Assembly (NCBI GenBank): GCA_018055865.1
Contig: JAGPGR010000067.1
Span: 1 to 8,016, forward strand
Direction of reading: 5' to 3'
DNA: 8,016 bases
DNA from: Paludibacteraceae bacterium
Lineage (GTDB): Bacteria > Bacteroidota > Bacteroidia > Bacteroidales > Paludibacteraceae
Shown here: piece by piece, positions 1-6,850 of the stretch
Position numbering within the stretch: position 1 is the first letter of the stretch
Layout: every line of letters begins with the position of its first letter
Translations under genes and position numbers: made by a program
The notes under the pieces: generated by a model
The model's database searches: none
Told to the model about the DNA's origin: nothing
Seen by the model: the letters and a program-made list of their open reading frames with translations, nothing else

Positions 1-1578
1 GTGGAAGACTTGTGTCAGCTGGAATGGGATCGCGCCATTCACCCGCTGCTTTTTCTTTCGCTGAAAAAACAAAACCGGGAAGTAGTGCCGCTAAACATCG
101 TTCTGAATGAAAATCAACGTATTTTGATTATTTCCGGACCTAACGCGGGCGGAAAATCGGTTTGCCTGAAAACAGTTGCACTGCTTCAATTCATGCTTCA
201 ATGTGGCATGCTGATACCGATTAACGAAAACAGCCGGTGTGGAGTTTTTCGGCAGTTATTTATTGATATTGGCGATGAACAATCCATTGAAAACGACCTT
301 TCTACCTACAGTTCGCATTTGCTGAACATGAAATATTTCATCAAAAACAGTAACGAAAAAACATTGCTTTTGATTGATGAATTCGGCAGCGGCACCGAAC
401 CACAAATTGGAGGTGCCATAGCCGAAGCCGCATTGGAGCGGTTTAACCGAAACAAAGCTTTCGGAGTGATAACGACACACTACACCAATCTGAAGCATTA
501 CGCTGAAGGAACTGAAGGCATCGTAAATGGTGCTATGCTTTACGACCGTCAGCATCTGCAGCCGCTTTTTCAGCTGGACATTGGCAATCCCGGAAGTTCG
601 TTTGCCGTGGAAATTGCCCGTAAAATTGGTTTGCCCGAAGATCTGATTGCCGATGCTTCCAACAAAGCCGGTGCCGGACATATGGATTACGACAAGCATT
701 TGCAGGACATTGTAAGGGATAAGCGATACTGGGAACGTAAGCGGCAGGAAATCCGCATCAAGGAAAAGCACCTGGAAGAAACCCTTGCCAAATACGAAGC
801 CGAGCTGAATATAACAGAAAAAAAACGTAAGGAAATCACTTCAAAAGCCCGTACAGAAGCAGAAAATCTGCTAAAAAAAACCAATGCCAAAATTGAAAAC
901 ACCATTAAAGAAATCATCGAAGCTAAAGCAGATAAAGTTCAGACTAAGCAGTTACGTAAGGAGTTAGCTGATTTCGCTTCAAAAGTGCTCGAAGATCGAA
1001 CCACGAACCACGAAGTAAAGAAAAAGAAACCTGAATTACTGAGTTTAAATAAAAAGGACAAAAGGGGCAGGTCAGAAAGCAATAAAGTACCTCTTGAGGT
1101 TGTTTTAAGTGGCTTTTCTGTTGGTTCGTCCGTTCGCATCAAAGGCCAAACAGCTATAGGCACAATTATTGATGTTCAGGATAAACAAGTCGTTGTGGCA
1201 TTCGGACAGCTGAAATCTACAGTAAAACTGAACCAACTGGAAGCTGCAAGCAACAATCAGCAAAAAAAAGAAAACCGGAAGTATGAAAATTTGGGAAAAA
1301 CCGTTACAGATGATGTGAGGGAACGAAAACTGAATTTCAAATCAGAAATTGACGTTCGCGGCATGCGCGGTGATGAGGCTTTGCAGGCAGTGACTTATTT
1401 TGTTGACGATGCCCTGATGGTAGGCACAGCCAGCGTCAGAATCTTACATGGTACCGGCACCGGAATTTTGCGCCAGCTTATCCGTCAATACCTCTCTACG
1501 GTGCAGGGAGTAAAAAATTATCACGACGAACATGTACAATTTGGAGGTGCTGGAATTACAATTATTGAATTTGAATAA
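1..1578 (+). CDS. mutS2: Endonuclease MutS2, C-terminal part (5'-truncated by window edge)
   Basis: A MutS-family ATPase fused to a C-terminal Smr domain, the architecture of MutS2. The Walker A motif GPNAGGKS is at visible residues 46-53, the signature segment ENDLSTYSSHL at 97-107, Walker B LLLIDEFGSGTEP at 122-134 and the switch histidine TTHY at 158-161. A charged, lysine- and glutamate-rich coiled coil spans roughly 225-335, followed by a small beta-rich linker domain (about 370-415) and Smr (about 448-525) with IDVRG at 450-454 and HGTGTG at 483-488. Full-length MutS2 is usually near 800 residues, so about 300 N-terminal residues lie upstream. The GTG at position 1 is only the first in-frame codon, not the start. 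The family lacks mismatch-recognition domains. Members suppress recombination, and in B. subtilis MutS2 also acts on collided ribosomes through Smr; which role applies here is unknown. The Smr motif has Arg where stand-alone Smr proteins have His (LDLHG), which is usual for MutS2. Confidence 0.96.
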   Translation: MEDLCQLEWDRAIHPLLFLSLKKQNREVVPLNIVLNENQRILIISGPNAGGKSVCLKTVALLQFMLQCGMLIPINENSRCGVFRQLFIDIGDEQSIENDLSTYSSHLLNMKYFIKNSNEKTLLLIDEFGSGTEPQIGGAIAEAALERFNRNKAFGVITTHYTNLKHYAEGTEGIVNGAMLYDRQHLQPLFQLDIGNPGSSFAVEIARKIGLPEDLIADASNKAGAGHMDYDKHLQDIVRDKRYWERKRQEIRIKEKHLEETLAKYEAELNITEKKRKEITSKARTEAENLLKKTNAKIENTIKEIIEAKADKVQTKQLRKELADFASKVLEDRTTNHEVKKKKPELLSLNKKDKRGRSESNKVPLEVVLSGFSVGSSVRIKGQTAIGTIIDVQDKQVVVAFGQLKSTVKLNQLEAASNNQQKKENRKYENLGKTVTDDVRERKLNFKSEIDVRGMRGDEALQAVTYFVDDALMVGTASVRILHGTGTGILRQLIRQYLSTVQGVKNYHDEHVQFGGAGITIIEFE

Positions 1579-1645
1579 AAAAATCAATTTTATTGAAAAG
1601 AGGTGAATTTTCTCAAAGAAAAAGCATCTTTCTGAAGAAAAAAAA

Positions 1646-1653
1646 TAAATTTG
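1646..1653 (+). promoter_or_regulatory. Bacteroidota-type -7 promoter element for the M6 protease gene
   Basis: TAAATTTG matches the TAnnTTTG -7 consensus exactly and ends 21 bp before the protease ATG, predicting a very short leader. No convincing TTG -33 element is found 17-23 bp upstream, and the region is A-rich, so a chance match is possible. It implies that the protease is transcribed separately from mutS2. Confidence 0.5.
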
Positions 1654-1674
1654 TAAAAATAAAGCAGTTTTAAA

Positions 1675-3507
1675 ATGAAAAAATACATTATATGTGTCTG
1701 GTTTTTATTGTTGTTTGTAAATGTGTGCCAGGACATTCAAGCGGTTCCTGCATATCCCTACCCCGTTGAGATTCGTCAACCGGACGGTTCATTACTGACT
1801 GTAAGATTAAGAGGTGATGAATATCATCATTTCGTTGAGACTGAAGATGGTCATTTAATAACCAAAGATTTGAAAGGTTTTTTCAACTACGCAACTCTTG
1901 ATTCAGAAGGAAAACCGATTGATACGAAAATAAAAGCCAATAACAAAAGTAATCGAAGTTATTCAGAAAAATCTTTTGTTTCCCGCCTTCAATCACCTGC
2001 TTCTAATGTTGCATTAAACCAGCAAATGCGTGCAAAAAGACCTCAACTGTCTGAAATATCATCACAAAATCGTGTTTACCCCAGAACAGGATCACCCCGT
2101 TCACTGATTATTCTGATCAACTTTGCTGATTTGACGTTTGTTACTCCCAATCCTCAACAAGCCTTTACGGCCATGCTAAACGAAAAAGGATATAGCGCAA
2201 ATGGTGGAACGGGATCTGCCCGGGATTATTTCCTGGACAATTCTATGGGAAAATTCAGTCCTGATTTTGATGTGGTGGGACCTTACACATTGCCTCGGGG
2301 CTATGCATACTATGGTAAGAACGACAAAAGCGGCATGGACAGCATACCTTTTCAGATGATAGCAGATGCTTGTACAGCAGCTCATCAGGCAGGAATCAGT
2401 TTTTCAGTTTATGATGCCGACAATGACGATATTGTTGACAACGTGTTTGTGTATTTTGCCGGACACAATGAAGCTGAATGGGCAGGAAATAACACCGTCT
2501 GGCCACATCGCTGGGGCATTTATCCTACATCCATTTTTGGAAACAGAGATGGCAACTATACAGGAACTGTTGAATCAGTTACATTTGATGGAAAAAGAGT
2601 AGAAGATTATGCTTGTACATCTGAGTTACGTGGAAGAACAGGCACTTCAATGGCTGGAATTGGTACATTCACTCATGAATTTGGTCATGTAATCGGACTT
2701 GCCGATATGTATGCCACGAATGGAGCCTCCCATCACACATTATCTGATTGGAATATTATGGATGGGGGTGCATATCTGAACAACGGAAGGACACCGCCGG
2801 CTTACAATTCATTTGAACGTTTCAAATTAGGTTATTTAACTCCTTCACTGTTAAACAGACCGAGAAATGCAATTTTGCGTCCATTAACCAGCGATAACGA
2901 AGCATATTTGGTTTCACAAACAAACAATCACAATCTTCTGGGTGATAATCCGAATCCAAAAGAATTTTTTCTGTTTGAAAATCGTCAGAAAACAGGCTGG
3001 GATAAATATTTACCGGGACATGGCATGTTAATTTACAGGATAAATTACAATCAAAATGACTGGGATTACAATCAGCCAAATAATGATCCCGATAAAATGG
3101 CTGTAGATTTAATGGAAGCCGACAAAATAGCCAATGATAATACCCTTGCCGGTGATCCACTTCCTGGAACATCGCAAATTAGTGAATATAATTTAGAGAC
3201 TCTTGACGGTACAATACTGGAAACTCCTTTAACCGATATCGCCGAGAATTTTGATGGAATTATTTCTTTTTATTACGGAACCTTGCCCGAAAATGAATTG
3301 AGATACTCTGTTTTGGATAATAATGGCAATATTCTGGTATTTTTGGGAGCCGAAGAGCTTGAAGATGTTTTTGTGTACGATACTGCCGGAAGACTTGTTA
3401 AAAAGATAAAAGCAACTTCAACAATAATTGAAATTGAAGGTTTACACAAAAAGACAGTTTATATTATTAAATCAGGCAACCGGTTTGCTAAGATTGCTAT
3501 TATTTAA
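1675..3507 (+). CDS. Secreted M6-family zinc metalloprotease with probable type IX secretion sorting tail
   Basis: A 610-residue protein of the M6 (immune inhibitor A-like) peptidase family. Residues 1-23 form a Sec signal peptide (MKK, hydrophobic core 5-18, likely cleavage after IQA); there is a Cys at 18 but no good lipobox. Residues 27-130 resemble the N-terminal region common in bacterial M6 proteins (PVEIRQPDG near the start) and may act as a propeptide. The zinc site HEFGHVIGLAD is at 334-344, giving HExxHxxGxxD with His334, His338 and probably Asp344 as ligands and Glu335 as the catalytic base. An acidic DADNDDIVD stretch at 247-255 fits the family's metal-binding DxDxD segment. The family's FLFENRQ and LPGHGMLIYRI blocks follow the active site. 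The last 70 residues, with VFVYDTAGRLVKK near 565-577 and a YIIK strand near the end, look like a T9SS type A sorting domain, so the enzyme is probably exported to the surface or medium. The substrate is unknown. Confidence 0.92.
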   Translation: MKKYIICVWFLLLFVNVCQDIQAVPAYPYPVEIRQPDGSLLTVRLRGDEYHHFVETEDGHLITKDLKGFFNYATLDSEGKPIDTKIKANNKSNRSYSEKSFVSRLQSPASNVALNQQMRAKRPQLSEISSQNRVYPRTGSPRSLIILINFADLTFVTPNPQQAFTAMLNEKGYSANGGTGSARDYFLDNSMGKFSPDFDVVGPYTLPRGYAYYGKNDKSGMDSIPFQMIADACTAAHQAGISFSVYDADNDDIVDNVFVYFAGHNEAEWAGNNTVWPHRWGIYPTSIFGNRDGNYTGTVESVTFDGKRVEDYACTSELRGRTGTSMAGIGTFTHEFGHVIGLADMYATNGASHHTLSDWNIMDGGAYLNNGRTPPAYNSFERFKLGYLTPSLLNRPRNAILRPLTSDNEAYLVSQTNNHNLLGDNPNPKEFFLFENRQKTGWDKYLPGHGMLIYRINYNQNDWDYNQPNNDPDKMAVDLMEADKIANDNTLAGDPLPGTSQISEYNLETLDGTILETPLTDIAENFDGIISFYYGTLPENELRYSVLDNNGNILVFLGAEELEDVFVYDTAGRLVKKIKATSTIIEIEGLHKKTVYIIKSGNRFAKIAII

Positions 3508-3552
3508 AGAATAAAACCATAACTACTTTTCACCCAACTATCATATAATAAG

Positions 3553-3582
3553 AAAGGTCAGCATGTCAGCCGACCTTTTTTT
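3553..3582. terminator. Bidirectional intrinsic terminator between convergent genes
   Basis: Arms at 3553-3562 (AAAGGTCAGC) and 3569-3578 (GCCGACCTTT) enclose a 6-nt loop. In plus-strand RNA there is one A-C mismatch (3560/3571) and a run of seven T (3576-3582). In minus-strand RNA the same position becomes a G-U wobble, so the stem is continuous, with a shorter U-rich tail. It lies 45 nt after the protease stop and 25 nt after the stop of the convergent 98-residue gene, so it plausibly serves both. Confidence 0.8.
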
Positions 3583-3603
3583 ATTCCTTTCACCGAAAAA
3601 GAG

Positions 3604-3900
3604 TTACCTGCGTATAAACTTACGTATGCTCCTTACTAATTTATATCCGATTACTATCCCCTCGACCAGCGAAATTGCTTTTCCTTTACGGATAGGAGTA
3701 GTAATGAAAGATAGTGGTGACAACGCGTTGTTTTTAAGCGAAATAGTTGTAGAATCCTTACTAAAAGGCACCAATCGCTTAGCAGAGCTCGAAATCTGCT
3801 CTTGCTGTGCATCTATTCTTTGTTTGAGTTGTTTTTTTGCATTTGCCAAATCCTCAAAAGAAAGATTTTTGGTTTCATAAAGTTGCTGCATTGTCTTCAT
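3604..3900 (-). CDS. Small basic protein of unknown function, last gene of the YtxH/holin cassette
   Basis: A 98-residue protein that I cannot assign to a named family with confidence. Residues 10-42 are a charged, probably helical stretch rich in Lys, Gln and Ala. Residues 43-70 are Ser/Thr/Pro-rich. The tail, about 72-98, has a short hydrophobic run (SLVEGIVIGYKLV) and ends in a strongly basic KFIRR, so peripheral membrane attachment or a short membrane segment is possible. Its start at 3900 overlaps the end of the preceding holin-like gene by 26 bp; an internal ATG at 3891 would also work. The overlap implies translational coupling. The layout (helical N-terminus, weak hydrophobic segment, basic C-terminus, position after a holin-like gene) recalls Escherichia coli YqjK, but this is an analogy of layout, not shown homology. 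It could equally be a lineage-specific protein. Confidence 0.8.
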   Translation of the reverse strand: MKTMQQLYETKNLSFEDLANAKKQLKQRIDAQQEQISSSAKRLVPFSKDSTTISLKNNALSPLSFITTPIRKGKAISLVEGIVIGYKLVRSIRKFIRR

Positions 3901-4273
3901 CTTTCAGTTTCTTTTCGTTTGAGTCTTCATAGAAAACGTCAACCATTATTTTGAGTAAAGGATTGATAATAAGCTGCTTTCTGAACGATAACACAATCAA
4001 GAGCAAAACAATAAAAAAGACTCCGATAATGGCAAAACTGGCAACAAATCCAATACCCGGCGCCAGAGCATAAGCCACGGCAAACAACAGGTAAAACAGT
4101 GTTCCAATGATGAAAACAAACGCAATAAGTGCTATCATCAGTTTTGAAAGTAACTTAGTCAATTTCTCAACCAAACCTACCTGCAAATAATCAGATTGCA
4201 AATTCACATACTCCTTTACATCTGCAAAGAGTTGCTGAAAACCATTACTTGAGCTATCTGTTTTAACAGTCAT
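3875..4273 (-). CDS. Holin-like small membrane protein (Phage_holin_3_6 / Holin-X / YqjE type)
   Basis: A 132-residue protein with an N-terminal amphipathic helix (about 12-42, containing the EYVNLQSDYLQVGLVEKL pattern), two adjacent transmembrane helices (about 45-70 and 74-97) joined by a short Pro-Gly turn (APG at 71-73), and a charged cytoplasmic tail (98-132) ending in Glu, Lys and Asp residues. This matches chromosomal proteins labelled 'phage holin family' (PF07332-like), which occur widely without any prophage, as in E. coli YqjE. No lytic enzyme or other phage gene is nearby, so a lysis role is unlikely; a membrane or envelope-stress role is inferred. It starts 6 bp after the YtxH-like stop codon and overlaps the next gene by 26 bp, so the three genes very probably form one operon. 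Confidence 0.85.
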   Translation of the reverse strand: MTVKTDSSSNGFQQLFADVKEYVNLQSDYLQVGLVEKLTKLLSKLMIALIAFVFIIGTLFYLLFAVAYALAPGIGFVASFAIIGVFFIVLLLIVLSFRKQLIINPLLKIMVDVFYEDSNEKKLKDEDNAATL

Positions 4274-4279
4274 GCTTAC

Positions 4280-4522
4280 CTAAGCTGTAACGTCCTGTAC
4301 TTCAGATTTAATATCATCTACCAAATCTTCCAGGTCACTTTTACTTAGGTTAATGCCTCTTTTTTTCAGTGCATCTACCACTTTTTCTTTTGTTGTGTCA
4401 AATTCATCGACAATTTTTGCTCTTGTTTCCGAACCTTTATCAGGAGCCATCAATATGCCTAAAGCTGCTCCGACTACAGCTCCACCTAACAGGGCTGCTA
4501 AAATTCCACCGGTATTTTTCAT
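4280..4522 (-). CDS. YtxH-domain protein (small glycine-rich membrane anchor)
   Basis: An 80-residue protein with the YtxH hallmark: a glycine/alanine-rich membrane helix (about 5-25, including LLGGAVVGAALGILMAP) followed directly by a basic/polar boundary (DKGSETR, 28-34) and a long charged amphipathic helix to the C-terminus. I chose the ATG at 4522, which gives MKNTGGIL. The reading frame extends to another ATG at 4558, but that would add 12 residues (MHIINNLIFFTI) not typical of the family and would put the start on top of the candidate promoter. YtxH proteins are linked to general stress responses in Bacillus; E. coli has the comparable glycine-zipper tail-anchored proteins YqjD and ElaB, which associate with ribosomes in stationary phase. 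The function here is inferred only. First gene of a three-gene minus-strand operon. Confidence 0.88.
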   Translation of the reverse strand: MKNTGGILAALLGGAVVGAALGILMAPDKGSETRAKIVDEFDTTKEKVVDALKKRGINLSKSDLEDLVDDIKSEVQDVTA

Positions 4523-4556
4523 AATTGTAAAAAAAATTAAATTGTTAATAATGTGC

Positions 4557-4588
4557 ATTATGTAGGTATAACACCCCTATTAATCAAA
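4557..4588 (-). promoter_or_regulatory. Possible promoter of the YtxH/holin operon
   Basis: On the minus strand a TTTG (4588-4585) is followed after 20 nt by TACATAAT (4564-4557), which matches only the first part of the TAnnTTTG -7 box. The spacing is right but the -7 match is weak. A dyad ATAATG-TG-CATTAT at 4548-4561 overlaps its downstream edge. Transcription from era is an alternative source of the operon mRNA. Confidence 0.3.
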
Positions 4589-4667
4589 AAGTTTGCCAAG
4601 AAAGTAAATTTATTAAATATTCAATTCTTTTAAAATCTTGAAAAAAGATTGAGTCCGAAAACAACAT

Positions 4668-5549
4668 TTATTCCTGTTTGTATCCGAAACTTCTGAGTTT
4701 TAAATCTTTATTTCGCCAGTCTTTTTCTACTTTTACATACAGTTCGAGGAAAACTTTCTTCTCAAAAAAAGCTTCGATGTCCTTACGCGCCTCGATACCA
4801 ACCTTTTTCAGTGATTTTCCTCCTTTTCCGATTATGATTCCTTTCTGAGAATCTCTTTCTACGTATATAACGGCATTTATTCGTATCAGAGCGGCTTCTT
4901 CTTTGAATTGCTCCACTTCCACTTCAACAGAATATGGAATTTCTTTTTCGTAATTCAACAGAATTTTTTCTCTGATAATTTCTGTTACAAAAAACTTAGC
5001 CGGCTTGTCCGTGAGCTGATCTTTTTCAAAAAAAGGTGGAAACTCGGGCAAAAGTGCCAATATCCGGTTAAAAAGCGGTTCAATATTGAATTTTTCAGTA
5101 GCCGAAATCGGAAAAATCTCTGCATTGGGCAATACTGTTTTCCACTTATCTACCAAATCTTCCAGTTTCTGTTGATCTATCATATCTATCTTATTGATAA
5201 TCAGCATAACAGGCGCTGTATTCTGACCCACTTTATCGACAAAATCCTTGTTTTTCTCATAATTATCGTATACATCGGTTACATAAAGCAACACATCGGC
5301 ATCCGAAAGAGCTGAATTTGAAAAACTGAGCATCGACTCCTGAAGGCGGTAATTGGGTTTCAGCACACCTGGAGTGTCTGAATATACTATCTGAAAGTCA
5401 TCCCCGTTCACTATTCCCAAAATCCGGTGACGGGTAGTTTGTGCCTTGGAAGTAATGATTGATATTCGCTCCCCTACCAATGCATTCATTAATGTCGATT
5501 TCCCCACGTTGGGATTTCCAACTATATTTACAAAACCTGATTTGTGCAT
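4668..5549 (-). CDS. era: Ribosome-biogenesis GTPase Era
   Basis: A 293-residue protein, normal length for Era, an essential GTPase that binds the 3' end of 16S rRNA and licenses 30S subunit maturation. The GTPase motifs are all intact: G1 GNPNVGKS at 11-18, the Era-typical switch I segment SKAQTTRHR at 34-42, G3 DTPG at 58-61, G4 NKID at 119-122 and G5 SA at 149-150. The C-terminal type II KH domain (about 200-293) carries the GKGG RNA-binding loop at 241-244 and the family ending KDWRNKDLKLRSFGY near 276-290. The start at 5549 puts G1 ten residues in, as in other Era proteins. It is divergent from the histidine kinase and 145 bp upstream of the YtxH-like gene on the same strand. In many Bacteroidales era directly follows fabH, but here it is on the opposite strand and about 2.3 kb from fabH. 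Confidence 0.98.
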   Translation of the reverse strand: MHKSGFVNIVGNPNVGKSTLMNALVGERISIITSKAQTTRHRILGIVNGDDFQIVYSDTPGVLKPNYRLQESMLSFSNSALSDADVLLYVTDVYDNYEKNKDFVDKVGQNTAPVMLIINKIDMIDQQKLEDLVDKWKTVLPNAEIFPISATEKFNIEPLFNRILALLPEFPPFFEKDQLTDKPAKFFVTEIIREKILLNYEKEIPYSVEVEVEQFKEEAALIRINAVIYVERDSQKGIIIGKGGKSLKKVGIEARKDIEAFFEKKVFLELYVKVEKDWRNKDLKLRSFGYKQE

Positions 5550-5564
5550 TTTTTTTCTTTTTTA

Positions 5565-5572
5565 CAAAGATA
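5565..5572 (-). promoter_or_regulatory. Bacteroidota-type -7 promoter element for era
   Basis: Read on the minus strand, TATCTTTG matches TAnnTTTG exactly and ends 15 bp before the era ATG, so the leader would be extremely short. No TTG is seen at the expected -33 distance. Location and match quality make it the best candidate era promoter. Confidence 0.55.
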
Positions 5573-5634
5573 CACATTTTAATAAATATCATGACTTTTT
5601 CGGTTCATGAAAGAATTATGATCAGAAGATATTT

Positions 5635-5662
5635 TTGCTTCACACAATTTTAGTTATTTTTG
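5635..5662 (+). promoter_or_regulatory. Promoter of the histidine kinase gene (-33 TTG, -7 TATTTTTG)
   Basis: TTG at 5635-5637 and TATTTTTG at 5655-5662 are separated by 17 bp, within the 17-23 bp range reported for Bacteroidota promoters, and the -7 box is a perfect TAnnTTTG. A second TATTTTTG at 5630-5637 overlaps the -33 element and could be an alternative, earlier -7 box. The kinase start lies 27-36 bp downstream. Confidence 0.6.
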
Positions 5663-5698
5663 TCGTTAATTAATACTCAAAGGTAAATTTTGAATTTA

Positions 5699-6850
5699 AT
5701 GAAAAAAATATATCAGACAAATCAAATTCTAAAGTTTGTTTTTATTGCTGTAGCCATGATTATAGTTATTGCCTCTGGGATATTTACTAATCGACTGGCT
5801 GAGAAATTATCCGGAGAGGAAACCAAAAAAATAGAAATTTGGGCTGAAGCTACCCGTCAGTTGGTATTGGCCGACGAGAATACAGACATGAATTTCCTGC
5901 TGGGCATTATTGAAGGCAATACAACCATTCCGGTTATCATGACCGATGAGAATGACCGGATGCTCCAACACAGAAATATAAAAGTTCCGAAAAGCAATGA
6001 GGAGTCTTTTTTCAATAAGAAAATAGCCAATCTGAAAGAAGTTCGTCCACCCATTGTTGTAAAGTTGGATGCAGATACCCGTCAGTTTATCTATTACGAC
6101 GAATCGTCGCTGTTAAAACGGTTACACATTTTTCCATTTGTACAACTTGGAATTATAATTGTTTTTCTTATTATCGTGATTCTCGTTTTTTCAAGTACCA
6201 AAAAAGCAGAGCAAAATCAGGTTTGGGTAGGCCTTTCCAAAGAAACAGCTCATCAGCTCGGTACACCCATTTCTTCCCTGCTTGCCTGGACAGAGCTGCT
6301 CAAACTCCGTCATGAAGATGATAAACTTATCAACGATATGGAAAAAGATGTCAGGCGGCTCAGCATCATAGCCGAACGTTTCTCAAAAATTGGTTCGAAG
6401 CCTGATTTGAAAAAAACTGATTTGACCGAAGCTATGAACAATGCAGTGAGCTACATGAAAAACCGAAGTTCAAACAAAGTAAATATCACATTGCATTATC
6501 CTGAAAATGAACTTATTGCAGTTCCACTTAATGTACCGCTATTTGAGTGGGTTATTGAAAATCTTTGTAAAAATGCTATTGATGCGATGAATGGAAGCGG
6601 AAAAATAGATATATCGGTCAAAAAAAACGCCAAAGATGTTTTTATTGACGTGAAAGACTCCGGAAAAGGGATGGACAGGAATATGTACAAGGCTATTTTT
6701 ACGCCCGGGTTTACTACCAAAGAGCGGGGATGGGGATTAGGACTCTCATTAGCTAAAAGAATTATTGAGGAATACCATCGTGGAAAAATTTTTGTAAAAC
6801 AATCCGAATTAGGTATCGGTACCATTTTCAGAATAATACTCCCCGGATAG
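5699..6850 (+). CDS. Orphan membrane sensor histidine kinase (HQLGTP-type H-box, no HAMP)
   Basis: A 383-residue sensor kinase. A first membrane helix (about 11-30) and a second (about 144-164) bracket a roughly 110-residue extracytoplasmic domain with no motif I recognise. The catalytic part starts straight after helix 2, leaving no room for a HAMP or PAS domain. The H-box is KETAHQLGTPISS with His185 as the predicted phospho-acceptor; HQLGTP replaces the common HELRTP. The ATPase domain has the N-box ENLCKNAIDAM (287-297), G1 DSGKGM (320-325), an F-box IFTPGF (333-338) and G2 GWGLGL (344-349), so it should be active. I prefer the ATG at 5699. A TTG at 5690 would add three residues and sits 6 bp after an AAAGG sequence (5679-5683), so it cannot be excluded. 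No response regulator is within the window, so the partner is unknown. This kinase type recurs in Bacteroidota, but I know of no settled signal for it. Confidence 0.93.
   Translation: MKKIYQTNQILKFVFIAVAMIIVIASGIFTNRLAEKLSGEETKKIEIWAEATRQLVLADENTDMNFLLGIIEGNTTIPVIMTDENDRMLQHRNIKVPKSNEESFFNKKIANLKEVRPPIVVKLDADTRQFIYYDESSLLKRLHIFPFVQLGIIIVFLIIVILVFSSTKKAEQNQVWVGLSKETAHQLGTPISSLLAWTELLKLRHEDDKLINDMEKDVRRLSIIAERFSKIGSKPDLKKTDLTEAMNNAVSYMKNRSSNKVNITLHYPENELIAVPLNVPLFEWVIENLCKNAIDAMNGSGKIDISVKKNAKDVFIDVKDSGKGMDRNMYKAIFTPGFTTKERGWGLGLSLAKRIIEEYHRGKIFVKQSELGIGTIFRIILPG

Noticed and set aside
256..771. 171-residue open frame on the minus strand inside mutS2
   Set aside because: It lies fully antisense to the conserved ATPase core, and its translation shows no family motif; it is a shadow of the mutS2 codons.
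1584..1620. Short inverted repeats after mutS2 (TCAAT-ATTGA and GAAAA-TTTTC) as a terminator
   Set aside because: Both are 5-bp AT-only or nearly AT-only stems without a T-run; indistinguishable from background in this AT-rich gap.
3563..3880. 105-residue plus-strand frame downstream of the protease
   Set aside because: It starts inside the terminator hairpin loop and runs antisense to the 98-residue gene, which has better context through its operon overlap.
3875..4273. Possible prophage remnant because of the holin label
   Set aside because: No endolysin, integrase, structural or other phage gene is nearby, and chromosomal holin-like proteins beside YtxH-type genes are common.
4634..4650. 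Hairpin AATCTT-GAAAA-AAGATT downstream of era as a terminator
   Set aside because: Only 6 bp, AT-rich, and without a U-run in the minus direction; too weak to claim, so era read-through into the YtxH operon stays open.
4908..5315. 135-residue plus-strand frame inside era
   Set aside because: Antisense to a strongly conserved essential gene, with a composition (many Phe, Ile, Lys) expected from the reverse of that gene and no start signal.
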